The notes beneath the pieces were generated by a model, which ran no database searches, was not told the origin of the DNA, and saw only the letters and a list, made by a program, of their open reading frames with translations. From Gillisella taibaishanensis (lineage in GTDB: Bacteria; Pseudomonadota; Alphaproteobacteria; Rhizobiales; Rhizobiaceae), in NCBI RefSeq assembly GCF_001938985.1, contig NZ_MKIN01000027.1:372001-436000 (forward strand): a stretch of 64,000 nucleotides of DNA, in the 5' to 3' direction. A program made the position numbers and the translations under genes. Positions within the stretch are counted from its first letter, which is position 1, and each line of letters opens with the position of its first letter. Of the stretch, positions 8,755 through 17,064 are shown in pieces.

Positions 8755-9645
8755 TCACGCAAACAGCACAGATCCGTCATGGCTCGTTTGGCCGCTCACA
8801 TAGGAATAGGCGAAATCGCTGCCCGGCATGTGCGGGAAGCCTCGGAAATTGGCAGCGTTGGCGAAGGTGTCGCGGCAGGTGGCAAATCGCTTGTCGCAGC
8901 CGATGGTGACGGTCAGGGCCTCGCCGCTGGCAAGCGTCACTTCCAGCGGCAGCCAGAGGGTCAGCACTGTGCCGGTGTCACCGGCGCGGCTGGTTTCGAT
9001 CTCGCAGGCAAGGCCCGCTTCCCTGCCCGACGCCACCGTCATCTTGCCATAGCGGAAATGGTCGTCGTCAAAGCTCTCAAGGCCTGAGACCGTGATCCGG
9101 TCGGCACCCTCCATGGCCACCACCACGGCACTGGCCGTGCGGCCGGAGACGGTCATGTCCAGGCCGCATCTGCTATCGCCGAGGCTGGCATCGCAGCGGC
9201 GGCCGAGCGTGCGGCCTTGGCTCTGCGACAGCCTGGCGGCGAAGCTGCGCAACTCAGCGGTAAATTGCCCGGTCTGGCGCTTGACCTCGCCGATATACTG
9301 CACCCGGATCAGCACATGCTGTTCCGGTGCCTGCCAGTTGACCCTGAACACCTCGATGCGCGCACCATCGTAGCGCCCGGCGATCAGGTCGACCTCTGTG
9401 ATCGCGGCGCTGGAAAAGCCGCCGGTGACATCAGAGGTCGGCGCAGAAAGCGTGTTTTCCGCCTCGCCATCGCTGGCGGAAAAGCCGCTGGCGGCAAAAA
9501 ACACCGTGCCGAGCAGGAAAAGATCCCGGTCGTGATCGGTAAAGCCGAGCACCGCCCCATCCTTGCGCGTCACCCGCCAGCAGGTGGCGAGCGTCGTGGC
9601 GTCGCCGGCAAGATGGAGGGCGAGATCATCTGATATCGTCCTCAT
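8755..9645 (-). CDS. GTA gp13-like tail hub protein (DUF2163)
   Basis: 296 aa. The N-terminus (TCWRVTRKDGAVLGFTDHDRDL) is typical of DUF2163 phage proteins. The C-terminal half has clustered cysteines (RRCDASLGDSRCGLD, then CDKRFATCRDTF) and the motif NFRGFPHMPG. In the Rhodobacter GTA the homologous baseplate hub protein is reported to hold an iron-sulfur cluster through such cysteines, in the manner of lambda gpL. The start overlaps the stop of the gp12 homologue by 4 bp (ATGA), which implies translational coupling. Confidence 0.9.
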   Translation of the reverse strand: MRTISDDLALHLAGDATTLATCWRVTRKDGAVLGFTDHDRDLFLLGTVFFAASGFSASDGEAENTLSAPTSDVTGGFSSAAITEVDLIAGRYDGARIEVFRVNWQAPEQHVLIRVQYIGEVKRQTGQFTAELRSFAARLSQSQGRTLGRRCDASLGDSRCGLDMTVSGRTASAVVVAMEGADRITVSGLESFDDDHFRYGKMTVASGREAGLACEIETSRAGDTGTVLTLWLPLEVTLASGEALTVTIGCDKRFATCRDTFANAANFRGFPHMPGSDFAYSYVSGQTSHDGSVLFA

Positions 9646-10289
9646 GGGGTTATTTCCGTCAGCGGGATCGAGGGAATGCTGCCGGCATTGAAGGCTTCCA
9701 GATTGACCTCGATCCGGTCAGTATCGAAACGGACGGGCACGTCGAACTGGAAGCCGGCGCGGATCACGGCACCAGCAGGTGGAACGGCGCCGGCGTCGAA
9801 GGTGACGAGGCCGGTCGCGGTATCGCAGACGAAGCCGGAGACCGGCATACCATCGACCGAGACCAGCACCGTGCCCTCGACGGGCTTGGCAATCGTCCGG
9901 CTCCAGCCACCGGCCCCGTCGCCATAGGCCTTGACCAGTTGAAAGCTCGTCGTCGCCCCATCGCCGATGCCGATCTGCTGGTCGAAGGCACTGACGCCCC
10001 GGCCCGGCCCGGCCGAGGTGCTGTCAAGCGGATCGCGAAACCGAAACCCGGCCAATTGCCCGCCACGCGCCTCGAAAAACTCCAGCACCGAATAGAGGTC
10101 CGCGAGCGATTTGACGCCCGAGCCGGCATCATAGCTGCGGCGCGAATTGGCCCAGCGCCGGTTGCGCACTTCCCGGCCATTGGACAGGTTGACGATATCG
10201 GTGCGCCGCACCGGCCCACCGCTCGATGACAGCGATACGCGCAACGGAAAGCGCACCTCGTGAAAGGCAGAGGTCATGATGTGCCTCAC
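9642..10289 (-). CDS. GTA gp12-like distal tail protein (DUF2460)
   Basis: 215 aa matching the DUF2460 phage family: FHEVRFPLRVSLSSSGGP, the NGREVRNRRWANSRRSYD stretch, and GGQLAGFRFRDPLD followed by a beta-rich second half. It forms the ring joining tail tube to baseplate in GTA-type tails. It overlaps the tape measure gene upstream and the gp13 gene downstream by 4 bp each, so it is in a tightly coupled operon. Confidence 0.9.
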   Translation of the reverse strand: MRHIMTSAFHEVRFPLRVSLSSSGGPVRRTDIVNLSNGREVRNRRWANSRRSYDAGSGVKSLADLYSVLEFFEARGGQLAGFRFRDPLDSTSAGPGRGVSAFDQQIGIGDGATTSFQLVKAYGDGAGGWSRTIAKPVEGTVLVSVDGMPVSGFVCDTATGLVTFDAGAVPPAGAVIRAGFQFDVPVRFDTDRIEVNLEAFNAGSIPSIPLTEITP

Positions 10290-10882
10290 AAATTACGCTG
10301 GCCGCGCTTGACGCTGCGGGCGAGCATGCTTGAGATTTGCGACTGGCTCTTGGTGAAGCTCGCCGCGTCCTGGGTGGTGATGGAAACATTGACGCTGGTG
10401 CCGCCGGCCCCGCCTTGGGTGGCGACGCCGAGCGAACCGTCGGACCCGCGTTTCAAAGGCATGATCGCCTCGCTGCCGGCCTCGCCCATTAGGCCGGTGC
10501 TGCCGCCGCTCATGTTGAAATAGGTGGGGCTGGAGACGACGCCACCGGACGCGAAAGGCGTGATCGAGCCCGGCACGCCGCCTTTTTCGAAGGCAAACAG
10601 CGAACTGAAGCCGGAGGTGAGGCTTGAAGTGGCGCTCGATGCCAGCGACGACAACGAGCTTTGCAGCGGCTGCAGGCCCGAAGACAGCGTGATGCCGGAC
10701 AATTGCGTTGCCAGCGATTTCAGCGTGTCCTCGAGATCGCCGCCGCCGCTCGTGGCGCTTTTCAGGGCCGAGGTCAGTGCGCTGCCAAAGCTTTTCGAGC
10801 GGTTTTCCAGGTCCTGCAATGTCTTGGTCGCGCCCGAGGCATCGAGATCGATGCCATAGGTCAGGGTATCCTCATCGGCCAT
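10286..10882 (-). CDS. short tail tape measure protein (GTA gp11-like)
   Basis: 198 aa, far shorter than tape measures of long-tailed phages, as is usual for GTAs. The N-terminus (YGIDLDASGATKTLQDLENRSKSFGSALTSALKSA) is helical. The centre has hydrophobic helices and Gly-rich segments (KGGVPGSITPFASGGVV, GLMGEAGSEAIMPLKRG), which recur in phage tape measures. Tape measure length sets tail length, so this predicts a short-tailed particle. The ORF overlaps the chaperone gene upstream by 11 bp. Confidence 0.85.
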   Translation of the reverse strand: MADEDTLTYGIDLDASGATKTLQDLENRSKSFGSALTSALKSATSGGGDLEDTLKSLATQLSGITLSSGLQPLQSSLSSLASSATSSLTSGFSSLFAFEKGGVPGSITPFASGGVVSSPTYFNMSGGSTGLMGEAGSEAIMPLKRGSDGSLGVATQGGAGGTSVNVSITTQDAASFTKSQSQISSMLARSVKRGQRNL

Positions 10883-11123
10883 GGGCTCTTGCTCCGGTTT
10901 TTCGGTCGGGATAGCGCGCCATCAGCGCCTCCAGCTCCATGCGGGCGAGATCGGCGCGGATGGCGGGGGCATAGGCGCCGGTCATGGCGGCGAATTCGCG
11001 CGGGGTCAGCGCCCAGAAGCGCTCAGTGGGCAGCCGCAGCAGGTGCAGCCCGGCATGCATCACCGCCTCCCAGGGAAAGGGAGGCGGCTTTGCCAGTCGG
11101 GCTCGACCGGCTGCGGCCCTCAA
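10872..11123 (-). CDS. tail assembly chaperone (TAC_1, rcc01693-like)
   Basis: 83 aa. The core PPFPWEAVMHAGLHLLRLPTERFWALTPREFAAMTGAY is typical of the small GTA-associated protein lying between gp10 and the tape measure, classed as phage tail assembly chaperone. It starts within the stop of the gp10-like gene (ATGA overlap) and overlaps the tape measure gene. Confidence 0.85.
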   Translation of the reverse strand: MRAAAGRARLAKPPPFPWEAVMHAGLHLLRLPTERFWALTPREFAAMTGAYAPAIRADLARMELEALMARYPDRKTGARAHGR

Positions 11124-11737
11124 GGGTTTACGGGTTCGGTCCCTTCACCCAGATCCGCGTCACACAGATCCGCACCACCCAGGCCCGAACTGGGGTCGTG
11201 ACGGAGATCAGCCGTAAAACCTGCCTCGTCCTCGTCATCCCCGGCGCAGTAGTCGGCCTGGCCGCTGACGCTCCCCAGGGTTTCTCGGGTCGCCTCGCCG
11301 CTGCGGGCCTGGCTTTGCCGATGCCTGATCTCGCTCAGCGGGATTTCTTTCAACGCTGCCTCCCCGGCCGCGCGCTCATCCCGCTCTGCTGCCGGCCGGT
11401 CAGCTGCCGGCTCGCCGAAGGTAACGAGCAGCAGTTCGCGCACGATGGCGACGCAGGCCGAGAGACCGCCGTCAACGCACATGTCGGCGACATCCTCGTC
11501 GGCGCAGCAATTGCCGCCGCCACGCAGGCCTGCCGCGAGAATGCGGATCAGGTCGCGGCTCGACAGTTTTCCGGTGGAAAACCGGGCCGCGAGATCCGCA
11601 AGGCTGTCGGCGGCAAAGGCCGTTTCCAGCTCCGCAAGCGCACCGAGCGTCAGACACAAGATCCGCCGCTCGCCATCGATGACCGCTTCCACTTCGCCGC
11701 GCCTGCGGTTGGCGCGCACTCCCCGCGCCGCGCTCAT
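11120..11737 (-). CDS. GTA gp10-family tail protein with acidic C-terminal extension
   Basis: 205 aa. Residues 1-110 match the GTA-gp10 family (NRRRGEVEAVIDGERRILCLTLGALAELE, then DLIRILAAGLRGGG). The last 95 residues form an unusual acidic, low-complexity extension (DDEDEAGFTADLRHD, GGADLCDADLGEG) that the family normally lacks; its length is about twice the usual. It overlaps the tail tube gene and the chaperone gene by 4 bp each. Gp10 proteins act in tail tube assembly; the function of the extension is unknown. Confidence 0.85.
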   Translation of the reverse strand: MSAARGVRANRRRGEVEAVIDGERRILCLTLGALAELETAFAADSLADLAARFSTGKLSSRDLIRILAAGLRGGGNCCADEDVADMCVDGGLSACVAIVRELLLVTFGEPAADRPAAERDERAAGEAALKEIPLSEIRHRQSQARSGEATRETLGSVSGQADYCAGDDEDEAGFTADLRHDPSSGLGGADLCDADLGEGTEPVNP

Positions 11738-12144
11738 GCCGCCACCTCGAAGGTGATGGCACCGGCCGATTCCAGCGCAATGTCGAATTTCAGCTCGCCG
11801 TCGTGCTCGCCGGAATAGTCGAGCGCCGTCACCTGAAACAGGCCGGTCACCGCGCCGAAACCTGGGATCACAACTTGCCAGCTGATAAGCGAGCCGGCAA
11901 AAAACGCCGCCCGCACCAGTTCGTCCGATGCCTGATCCTTGAACAGGCCCGCCCCCGACAGCGAGGCGCGCTTGGCACCGGCACCGGCCAAAAGCTCGCG
12001 CCAGCGTCCGGCGCTGTCGGCATCGGTCACATCGACGGTCTCGGCATTGAAGGCCAGCTTGCGCGAGCGCAATCCGGCCACGGTCACATAATCACTGCCG
12101 CTGGCAATCTTCAGCAGCAGATCCTTACCCCTCTGGGCCACCAT
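11734..12144 (-). CDS. major tail (tube) protein, TP901-1 family (GTA gp9-like)
   Basis: 136 aa from the ATG at 12144, chosen because AAGGAGATAT lies 6-7 bases upstream; a longer frame reaching 12210 has no support. The sequence (AQRGKDLLLKI, LRSRKLAFNAETVDVTDADSAGRWRELL, LDYSGEHDGELKFDIALESAG) fits the TP901-1-type tail tube family, whose rings stack to form the tail. It precedes gp10 with a 4-bp overlap. Confidence 0.9.
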   Translation of the reverse strand: MVAQRGKDLLLKIASGSDYVTVAGLRSRKLAFNAETVDVTDADSAGRWRELLAGAGAKRASLSGAGLFKDQASDELVRAAFFAGSLISWQVVIPGFGAVTGLFQVTALDYSGEHDGELKFDIALESAGAITFEVAA

Positions 12145-12438
12145 GGAAATATCTCCTTGAAAAAATTTTGAACATCCGCAATTCCGGTCGCCAGCCACAT
12201 CAGGCGGCACTCACCCCCTCCTCCATCGCGGCCCTCTCCCACGGGCGCGGCCGGCCACGAGCCGGTTCCCCACCCGTCCCTTTTCGGGAAAGACCGATTG
12301 ATGAAGAAGGAAGGGCAACGCCCCGGCTGGGAAGCCTTAAAAAGCGAAGTGGATGCGATTTTGCAGCGCAGCGTTGTGGGCGATTGCGGGGCGGGAATCG
12401 TCAGATCGTCATATGGGCGGCGTCGCCGGCAACCTCCC

Positions 12439-12837
12439 TCACCCGATGACCGCCCGCCATTGCTGCTCGGCCAGGAACAGGCCGGTCTTGATGTCGCGGC
12501 GGCTCACGGTCTTGAGATGACGCAGGGAGACGAGGCTGGCGGTGGCGAGCGGCAGGGCAGCATCCTGCAGCAGGCCGCGCACCAGGGCGGCCAGCGCCTC
12601 GGCCTCGCGACGGCTCATCGACGACCAGGCCTGCAGCACCACCTGCGCCTCGAGCAGACCATCATCGTCGGTGGAGAGATCGGTGACCGTGACATCGCCG
12701 ACCGTTAGATATGGCTCTGGCGAGCGCAGCAGGCGGCGGTCCTTGATGCCGTCGGGGCCAACAAGCGCCGATATCCCGGCATCCGCCAGGATCGCCGTGG
12801 TCATGGCCGTCAGCAATTGGTTGACCGGGCTGGTCAT
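12439..12837 (-). CDS. tail terminator protein, DUF3168 (GTA gp8-like)
   Basis: 132 aa with the DUF3168 pattern: N-terminal helix (SPVNQLLTAMTTAILADAGISALVG), PEPYLTVGDVTVTDLS and a C-terminal RRDIKTGLFLAEQQWRAVIG. This family caps the tail tube at the head end. It starts inside the stop of the small upstream ORF (4-bp overlap). The 294 bp to the tail tube start at 12144 hold no gene I can support. Confidence 0.88.
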   Translation of the reverse strand: MTSPVNQLLTAMTTAILADAGISALVGPDGIKDRRLLRSPEPYLTVGDVTVTDLSTDDDGLLEAQVVLQAWSSMSRREAEALAALVRGLLQDAALPLATASLVSLRHLKTVSRRDIKTGLFLAEQQWRAVIG

Positions 12838-13049
12838 TGGCCGGCCTCCCGCCTCGACGTCGGTCGTGCCGCGACGGTTTCGGCTGCATCGCTGCCAATC
12901 ACGTCTTGGGCGGCGGCTGCCGGTGCGGCCTCATCCGCCTCGCTACGCCTTTGCGCGGCAGCGGTGACATCGGTTTCGATCAGTTGGCGAAGCGCCGCCG
13001 AAAGGTCCGCACCCGTCATGGAAAGGCTCGTGGAAAAACTCAGGCTCAT
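12834..13049 (-). CDS. small protein between head stopper and tail terminator genes
   Basis: 71 aa, supported by 4-bp ATGA overlaps with both neighbours. The N-terminus (GADLSAALRQLIETDVTAAAQ) resembles the first helix of HK97-gp10-type tail completion proteins, but the rest is Ala/Glu-rich and short. It may be a truncated tail completion protein or a lineage-specific addition. No firm family assignment. Confidence 0.6.
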   Translation of the reverse strand: MSLSFSTSLSMTGADLSAALRQLIETDVTAAAQRRSEADEAAPAAAAQDVIGSDAAETVAARPTSRREAGQ

Positions 13050-13384
13050 TGCACCTCCTCCTCACAATCGAGCAGCAGAAAGCGGCGGCTCTCGTCGGGG
13101 TCGCGCAGAGCCCGCACGACCAGTTTTCGGCCGCCCTTCACCAGCCTGTCGCCTCGGCGGATATCGCTGCGAAAGCGAATGGTGACGCTGTGGTTGACGG
13201 TCGCCACCTCGGCCCCGCCGCGCTCGTCGCGGCTCACCGATTGCGGCTCGATCAGCGCCCAGAGGCTCGCGACCGCCTGCCAGTTGCGGATCGTGCCGCC
13301 CTGGCCGTCGGACGTATCCTGCGGCTGTTCCAGCGTGAGCCGCGCCGTCATCCGGCCCGGATCGGGCATGGTGAAGGCGGCCAT
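13046..13384 (-). CDS. head closure/stopper protein (GTA gp7-like)
   Basis: 112 aa of the SPP1 gp16/HK97-type head-tail adaptor family: MTARLTLEQPQDTSDGQGGTIRNWQAVASLWALIEP, then SVTIRFRSDIRRGDRLV and DESRRFLLLDCEE. Such proteins plug the portal after DNA packaging. Its start lies on the stop of the gp6-like gene. Confidence 0.9.
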   Translation of the reverse strand: MAAFTMPDPGRMTARLTLEQPQDTSDGQGGTIRNWQAVASLWALIEPQSVSRDERGGAEVATVNHSVTIRFRSDIRRGDRLVKGGRKLVVRALRDPDESRRFLLLDCEEEVQ

Positions 13385-13953
13385 TACAGGCTCCTGCGGC
13401 AGAAAGGCGCGATCAGCCGGTCATAGCCCGCAGGCAATGCCGCCGGCTGATCGGCAAGCGTGACCGCACCGCGGAACGCATACATGGTGGCCACATGCAG
13501 GCTCATCGCCCGGCGCAGCGTGTCCGGCACATCGGTGGCGGCAGAGCCGAAGCCGGCAGTGAAGTCAATTTCGATGCCGTTCAGCACCCGCCCCGGCAGC
13601 GGCCGATCTCTCAGCCAAAGCCGTGCCGGACGCGCCTGCCCGTCGAGTAAATGATCTTTCAGTAAAACATGAAGTTCAACGCCGTCCTCGTCATAAACCG
13701 TCACAGCATCAATAGTTTGCACCGGGCTTCTCGGAAGCAGAATCACTTCGCCCGGCGGCCAGTCGTCGAGGTAGAGCCGAAGCGTCTGGGTCATCAGGCA
13801 AAGCCCGGTCTCGGCTTCCAGATGCTGGCGCGCGGCGGTGATCAGGGCGGACAGCAGCGCGTCTTCGTCACCAGTGTCGATCTTCAGCTGCGCCTTCACG
13901 TCGGCAAGCGTCAACGGCTCCGCCGTGGGGGGCGTGAGAATGGTGGTGGTCAT
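13384..13953 (-). CDS. head-tail connector protein (GTA gp6-like)
   Basis: 189 aa of the phage gp6-like connector family. The N-terminus TLADVKAQLKIDTGDEDALLSALITAARQHLEAETG is diagnostic, followed by LRLYLDDWPPGEVILLPRSPVQTIDAVTVYDEDG and a C-terminal helical MSLHVATMYAFRGAV. It forms a ring under the portal. The gap to the capsid gene (481 bp) holds two repeats. Confidence 0.9.
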   Translation of the reverse strand: MTTTILTPPTAEPLTLADVKAQLKIDTGDEDALLSALITAARQHLEAETGLCLMTQTLRLYLDDWPPGEVILLPRSPVQTIDAVTVYDEDGVELHVLLKDHLLDGQARPARLWLRDRPLPGRVLNGIEIDFTAGFGSAATDVPDTLRRAMSLHVATMYAFRGAVTLADQPAALPAGYDRLIAPFCRRSL

Positions 13954-13990
13954 TTTGGGATCTCCGGGATGGCGTTGGCGCCAAGATTTA

Positions 13991-14125
13991 CCCCCTCTGG
14001 CCTGCCGGCCATCTCCCCCACAGGTGGGTAGAAGACTCGCGGCGCCGTCCTGCTCAATTCAAGGCGCGACGGTGCGGCAGGTTAAGCCCCTCCCCCTTGT
14101 GGGGAGGGGTTGGGGAGGGGTTTTT
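13991..14125. repeat. palindromic intergenic repeat, family B (copy 1)
   Basis: About 135 bp. It begins CCCCCTCTGGCCTGCCGGCC, has ATCTCCCCCACAGGTGGG, and ends with the GC-rich tail CCCCTCCCCCTTGTGGGGAG plus GGGTTGGGGAGGGG. A second copy with the same order lies at 16762-16906. It sits between the capsid and connector genes. Confidence 0.8.
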
Positions 14126-14184
14126 CTGCATAAAAAGTTAGAACCTGCCCCCCTACCACAGTCCGCTACACGATGCGATTTAAG

Positions 14185-14361
14185 GGCTTCGCCCCCCTCA
14201 TCCGGCTCTTCGAGCCACCTTCTCCCCGCTGGGGAGAAGAAGGAGTACGCCGCACCCTTTCCACAACGGTCCGGCGTCAGATGAACATGGAACGGTAGCG
14301 CCTAGGTCTCTTCTCCCCAGCGGGGAGAAGGTGCCGCCAGGCGGATGAGGGGGGCGGAGCC
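14185..14361. repeat. palindromic intergenic mosaic repeat, family A (copy 3)
   Basis: 177 bp with ends GGCTTCGCCCCCCTCATCCG and ATGAGGGGGGCGGAGCC, and inner CTTCTCCCCGCTGGGGAGAAG motifs in both arms. It lies 74 bp past the capsid gene stop, next to the family B element. Confidence 0.85.
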
Positions 14362-14434
14362 AAAACATCCTATCGTTTCAAGGCGTTTCATGCTCAATGG
14401 GTTCGGCATGCCAAAGGGGTATCAGCGTTTCAAA

Positions 14435-15688
14435 TCAATTCGCCGCGAACTTGATCAGCTTCAACGCCTCGAAATTCTGCATGCCGCCGCCGACGCGTTT
14501 GGTGGTGTAGAACAGCACATAGGGCTTGGCGGAATAGGGATCGCGCAGCACGCGCACGCCCATGCGATCAACCACGAGATAGGCGGCCTTGAAATCCCCG
14601 AAGGCGATGGAGAGCGAACCGGCGGCGATGTCGGGCATGTCCTCGGCCTCGGCAATCGGAAAGCCCATCAGCGATGCGGCAAGGCCGGGGCCGGCGGGCG
14701 GCAGCCAGAGGTAGTTGCCGTCGGCATCCTTGAACTTGCGGATCTCGCCTTGTGTCTTGCGGTTCATGACGAAGGTGCCGTTCTGGCGGTGGCCGGCCTT
14801 CACAGCATAGATCGTGTCGAGCAGAATGTCGGAGGCGCCGCTGGCCGCGAAGCCGCCGGCCACGCCCGTGGTCTTGACGCCGATCTTGCCCCAGGCCCAG
14901 GCGCTGTCGTTGACCGTGTCATAGGCGAGGAAGCCCTTGGGCTTGTTAGTGCCGTCACCGGCCACGAAGGCCGCCCCCTCCTGCTCGGCAAAGGCGATGT
15001 CGACTTCGCTGGCGATCCAGGATTCGACATCGACGGCGGCATCGTCGAGCAGCGCCTGGGTGGCGGCCGGCATGGCGTAAAGCTCCATGGTGGGGAAGCT
15101 CAGTTCCGTCAGCTGCGGTGTATCGGTCTGCGGCCGCGCCGAGGCTTCAGCCACCCAGCCGGAGGCCATGCCCGAGGGCGCAAACGGCTTTTTCAGCACC
15201 GAAGACGAGACCTGACGGACGCTGGCCAATTGCCGGATCGGCGAGATCGAGGCAAGCCGGGTGCCGATCTCGCTGTCGGTCTCGTCGGTGACGAGATAGC
15301 CGCCATCGGCAGCACTGCCCACAGCCATGGACTTGGCATCGAGATCGCGCAGCGCCGCCTCGTCGCCCCGGCGGATATAGGCCTCGAAAGCGGCCTTGCG
15401 CTCGGCACTGTCGCTGCCGCCGCGACCGCTCTTGCTGCCCAGTGCCGGGCGCAGTTTCTTCAAGGCCAGCTGTTCGATGAGCCGGGATTGTTCGTCCATG
15501 GCCTTATTGATCCGCTCCACCTTGTCGCGGGTCACGACGTCTGATGTCAGCTTCTGCTCGATCTCGCCGAGCCGCTGGTCGTTGGCCTGTTTGAATTCGG
15601 AAAAGGCCTGCATGAAATCGTCGAAAGCCTCGGTCATCGTCTCGGGGATGGCCTTGATTTCGGGGGCTGAAAAATTTTGGTCGCTCAT
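14435..15688 (-). CDS. HK97-family major capsid protein (GTA gp5-like)
   Basis: 417 aa. The N-terminal coiled scaffold domain (AFDDFMQAFSEFKQANDQRLGEIEQKL, to about residue 110) is normally removed by the prohead protease. The HK97 fold follows, with GSAADGGYLVTDETDSEIGTRLASISPIRQLASVRQVSS, the FPTMELYAMPAATQALLDDAAVDVESWI segment and GFPIAEAEDMPDIAAGSLSIAFGDF near the C-terminus. The start follows GAGGATAAT and lies 7 bp after the protease stop. Full length and intact. Confidence 0.95.
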   Translation of the reverse strand: MSDQNFSAPEIKAIPETMTEAFDDFMQAFSEFKQANDQRLGEIEQKLTSDVVTRDKVERINKAMDEQSRLIEQLALKKLRPALGSKSGRGGSDSAERKAAFEAYIRRGDEAALRDLDAKSMAVGSAADGGYLVTDETDSEIGTRLASISPIRQLASVRQVSSSVLKKPFAPSGMASGWVAEASARPQTDTPQLTELSFPTMELYAMPAATQALLDDAAVDVESWIASEVDIAFAEQEGAAFVAGDGTNKPKGFLAYDTVNDSAWAWGKIGVKTTGVAGGFAASGASDILLDTIYAVKAGHRQNGTFVMNRKTQGEIRKFKDADGNYLWLPPAGPGLAASLMGFPIAEAEDMPDIAAGSLSIAFGDFKAAYLVVDRMGVRVLRDPYSAKPYVLFYTTKRVGGGMQNFEALKLIKFAAN

Positions 15689-15695
15689 ATTATCC

Positions 15696-16340
15696 TCACT
15701 TGAACATGTCGGTTTTGAAATTGCCGGTGGCCATCGCCTTGGCCGCCTGGCGGATGCTGCGGATCAGTTCGGTCTCCTTGTCGCGAAAGAAATGCTGGTG
15801 CTTGACATCGGAAACCCGGGCGGAAGGGGCCATGGGAAAGGTGACGACAGAGATTTCCCAGAGATCGGCCTCCAGAATGCGGCGGATGCCGGTCTTGGCG
15901 TCCTGGCGGGATTTGACCGTCTGGAAGCCGATGGAGAGCCCGTCCAGCGCCCCGGTTTTCATCAGCGCGCGGACCTCTTCGGCCAGCCGCACGCCCGGCG
16001 ACAGCCGGCCCTCGACGTAAAGGCCGCGCGCGTCCTCCTTCAGCAGCGTCCAGGCGCCGATCGGCTGGGCGGGATCGTGCTGGTAGAGCATGCGAATACC
16101 ACCCGCGCCGCGCGTGGCGAGCGAATTGTAAAAGGCGCCCGGCTCGATCACGTCGCGGCCAAGATCGACCTCGCCGAACACGCTGGCATAGCCGCTGAAC
16201 GTGCCGTCGCCACTGAAATCCGACAGCGTCAGGTCCGCGAATTTGCGCCGCAGCCGCAACGGTGTGGAAGGGTTTGGCGGCGACGCTTTGAGCGGGCGGG
16301 ATCTGGGCACAGCTTCGCCGCGCCCGTGGGAAACAGGCAT
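15696..16340 (-). CDS. HK97-family prohead protease (GTA gp4-like)
   Basis: 214 aa, peptidase U35 family. GYASVFGEVDLGRDVIEPGAF and MLYQHDPAQPIG (His88), ALDGLSIGFQ (Ser136) and ADLWEISVVTFPM (Glu161) supply the probable catalytic residues. It matures the capsid by cutting the scaffold domain of the next gene's product. The N-terminal 30 residues are a basic, proline-rich tail. Confidence 0.93.
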   Translation of the reverse strand: MPVSHGRGEAVPRSRPLKASPPNPSTPLRLRRKFADLTLSDFSGDGTFSGYASVFGEVDLGRDVIEPGAFYNSLATRGAGGIRMLYQHDPAQPIGAWTLLKEDARGLYVEGRLSPGVRLAEEVRALMKTGALDGLSIGFQTVKSRQDAKTGIRRILEADLWEISVVTFPMAPSARVSDVKHQHFFRDKETELIRSIRQAAKAMATGNFKTDMFK

Positions 16341-16376
16341 GAAAGTCTCCTTGGATGTCTGGATTTCGTATCGGGT

Positions 16377-16682
16377 TCAGCCGTAGCGCTTGGCCAGCCG
16401 GGCGAGCACGCCGAGCACCCACCAGGCCGACAGGCTGGCGAGCGTTGCCCCGGCCAGCACCACTTCGGCACCCGACAGGCCCTGCAGGATATCAAGCTTG
16501 CGGGCGAGCCACTGGCCGGTGGCGCCGCCGAAAATCAGCCCGCAGGCGAGCCCGGTGAAAAACCGGCTTGCCGCCTCGCGCTGGGTTCGCGGCAGAAGAT
16601 AGATCAGCGATATCGCGGAACCAGCCAGCGCGCCCGCCAGCCGCACGCCCCAGAGCGGGGTGCCGGGTGTGAAGTCGGTCAT
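16377..16682 (-). CDS. GTA-associated membrane protein (gp3.5 position; DUF6107-like)
   Basis: 101 aa from the ATG at 16682 (TDFTPGTPLWGVRLAGALAG); an ATG at 16748 would add a proline-rich 22-aa leader. Three hydrophobic segments are visible (WGVRLAGALAGSAISLIYLL, FFTGLACGLIFGGATG, VVLAGATLASLSAWWVLGVLA). It occupies the slot between portal and protease genes where the Rhodobacter GTA has a small ORF. The role is unknown. I think it matches the rhizobial DUF6107 family but could not test that. Confidence 0.65.
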   Translation of the reverse strand: MTDFTPGTPLWGVRLAGALAGSAISLIYLLPRTQREAASRFFTGLACGLIFGGATGQWLARKLDILQGLSGAEVVLAGATLASLSAWWVLGVLARLAKRYG

Positions 16683-16761
16683 GATGTGGACTTTCTGGTT
16701 GGGATGGGGGACGGCTGGTGGATTGGGGGACAGCGGCATTTTCATCACTTTCGCCTCGGGG

Positions 16762-16906
16762 CCCCCTCTGGTCTGCCGGCCATCTCCCCCACAAGGGGGA
16801 GAAAACTCGCGGCCTCGCCTCGCCGAAAATAGAAACGTCGATCAGGGCAAAAAACGGTGCGGCAGGTTAAGCCCCTCCCCCTTGTGGGGAGGGGTTGGGG
16901 AGGGGT
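16762..16906. repeat. palindromic intergenic repeat, family B (copy 2)
   Basis: About 145 bp, same order of blocks as copy 1: CCCCCTCTGGTCTGCCGGCC, ATCTCCCCCACAAGGGGGAG, then the tail CCCCTCCCCCTTGTGGGGAG and GGGTTGGGGAGGGG. It fills part of the 316-bp gap before the membrane protein gene; the rest (16907-17064) is A+T-rich with no gene. Confidence 0.8.
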
Positions 16907-17064
16907 CTTTGCTCAACAACAAGATTAACTAAATAAAATTTTACTAATATTTAGAATCCCTTATTAACCTCTATTATCAAACCGATGGAGCTCTTGTCTG
17001 GCGGCTTGTAAAACCTGAAAAACTGAGTCCGGAGCTTTATCTAACCTGCTGATTTTCCAGGAAC

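Noticed and set aside
14345-15544. Long plus-strand open frame opposite the capsid gene
   Set aside because: It mirrors the capsid gene in another frame, has no ribosome site and no family features; the minus-strand protein has clear HK97 motifs.
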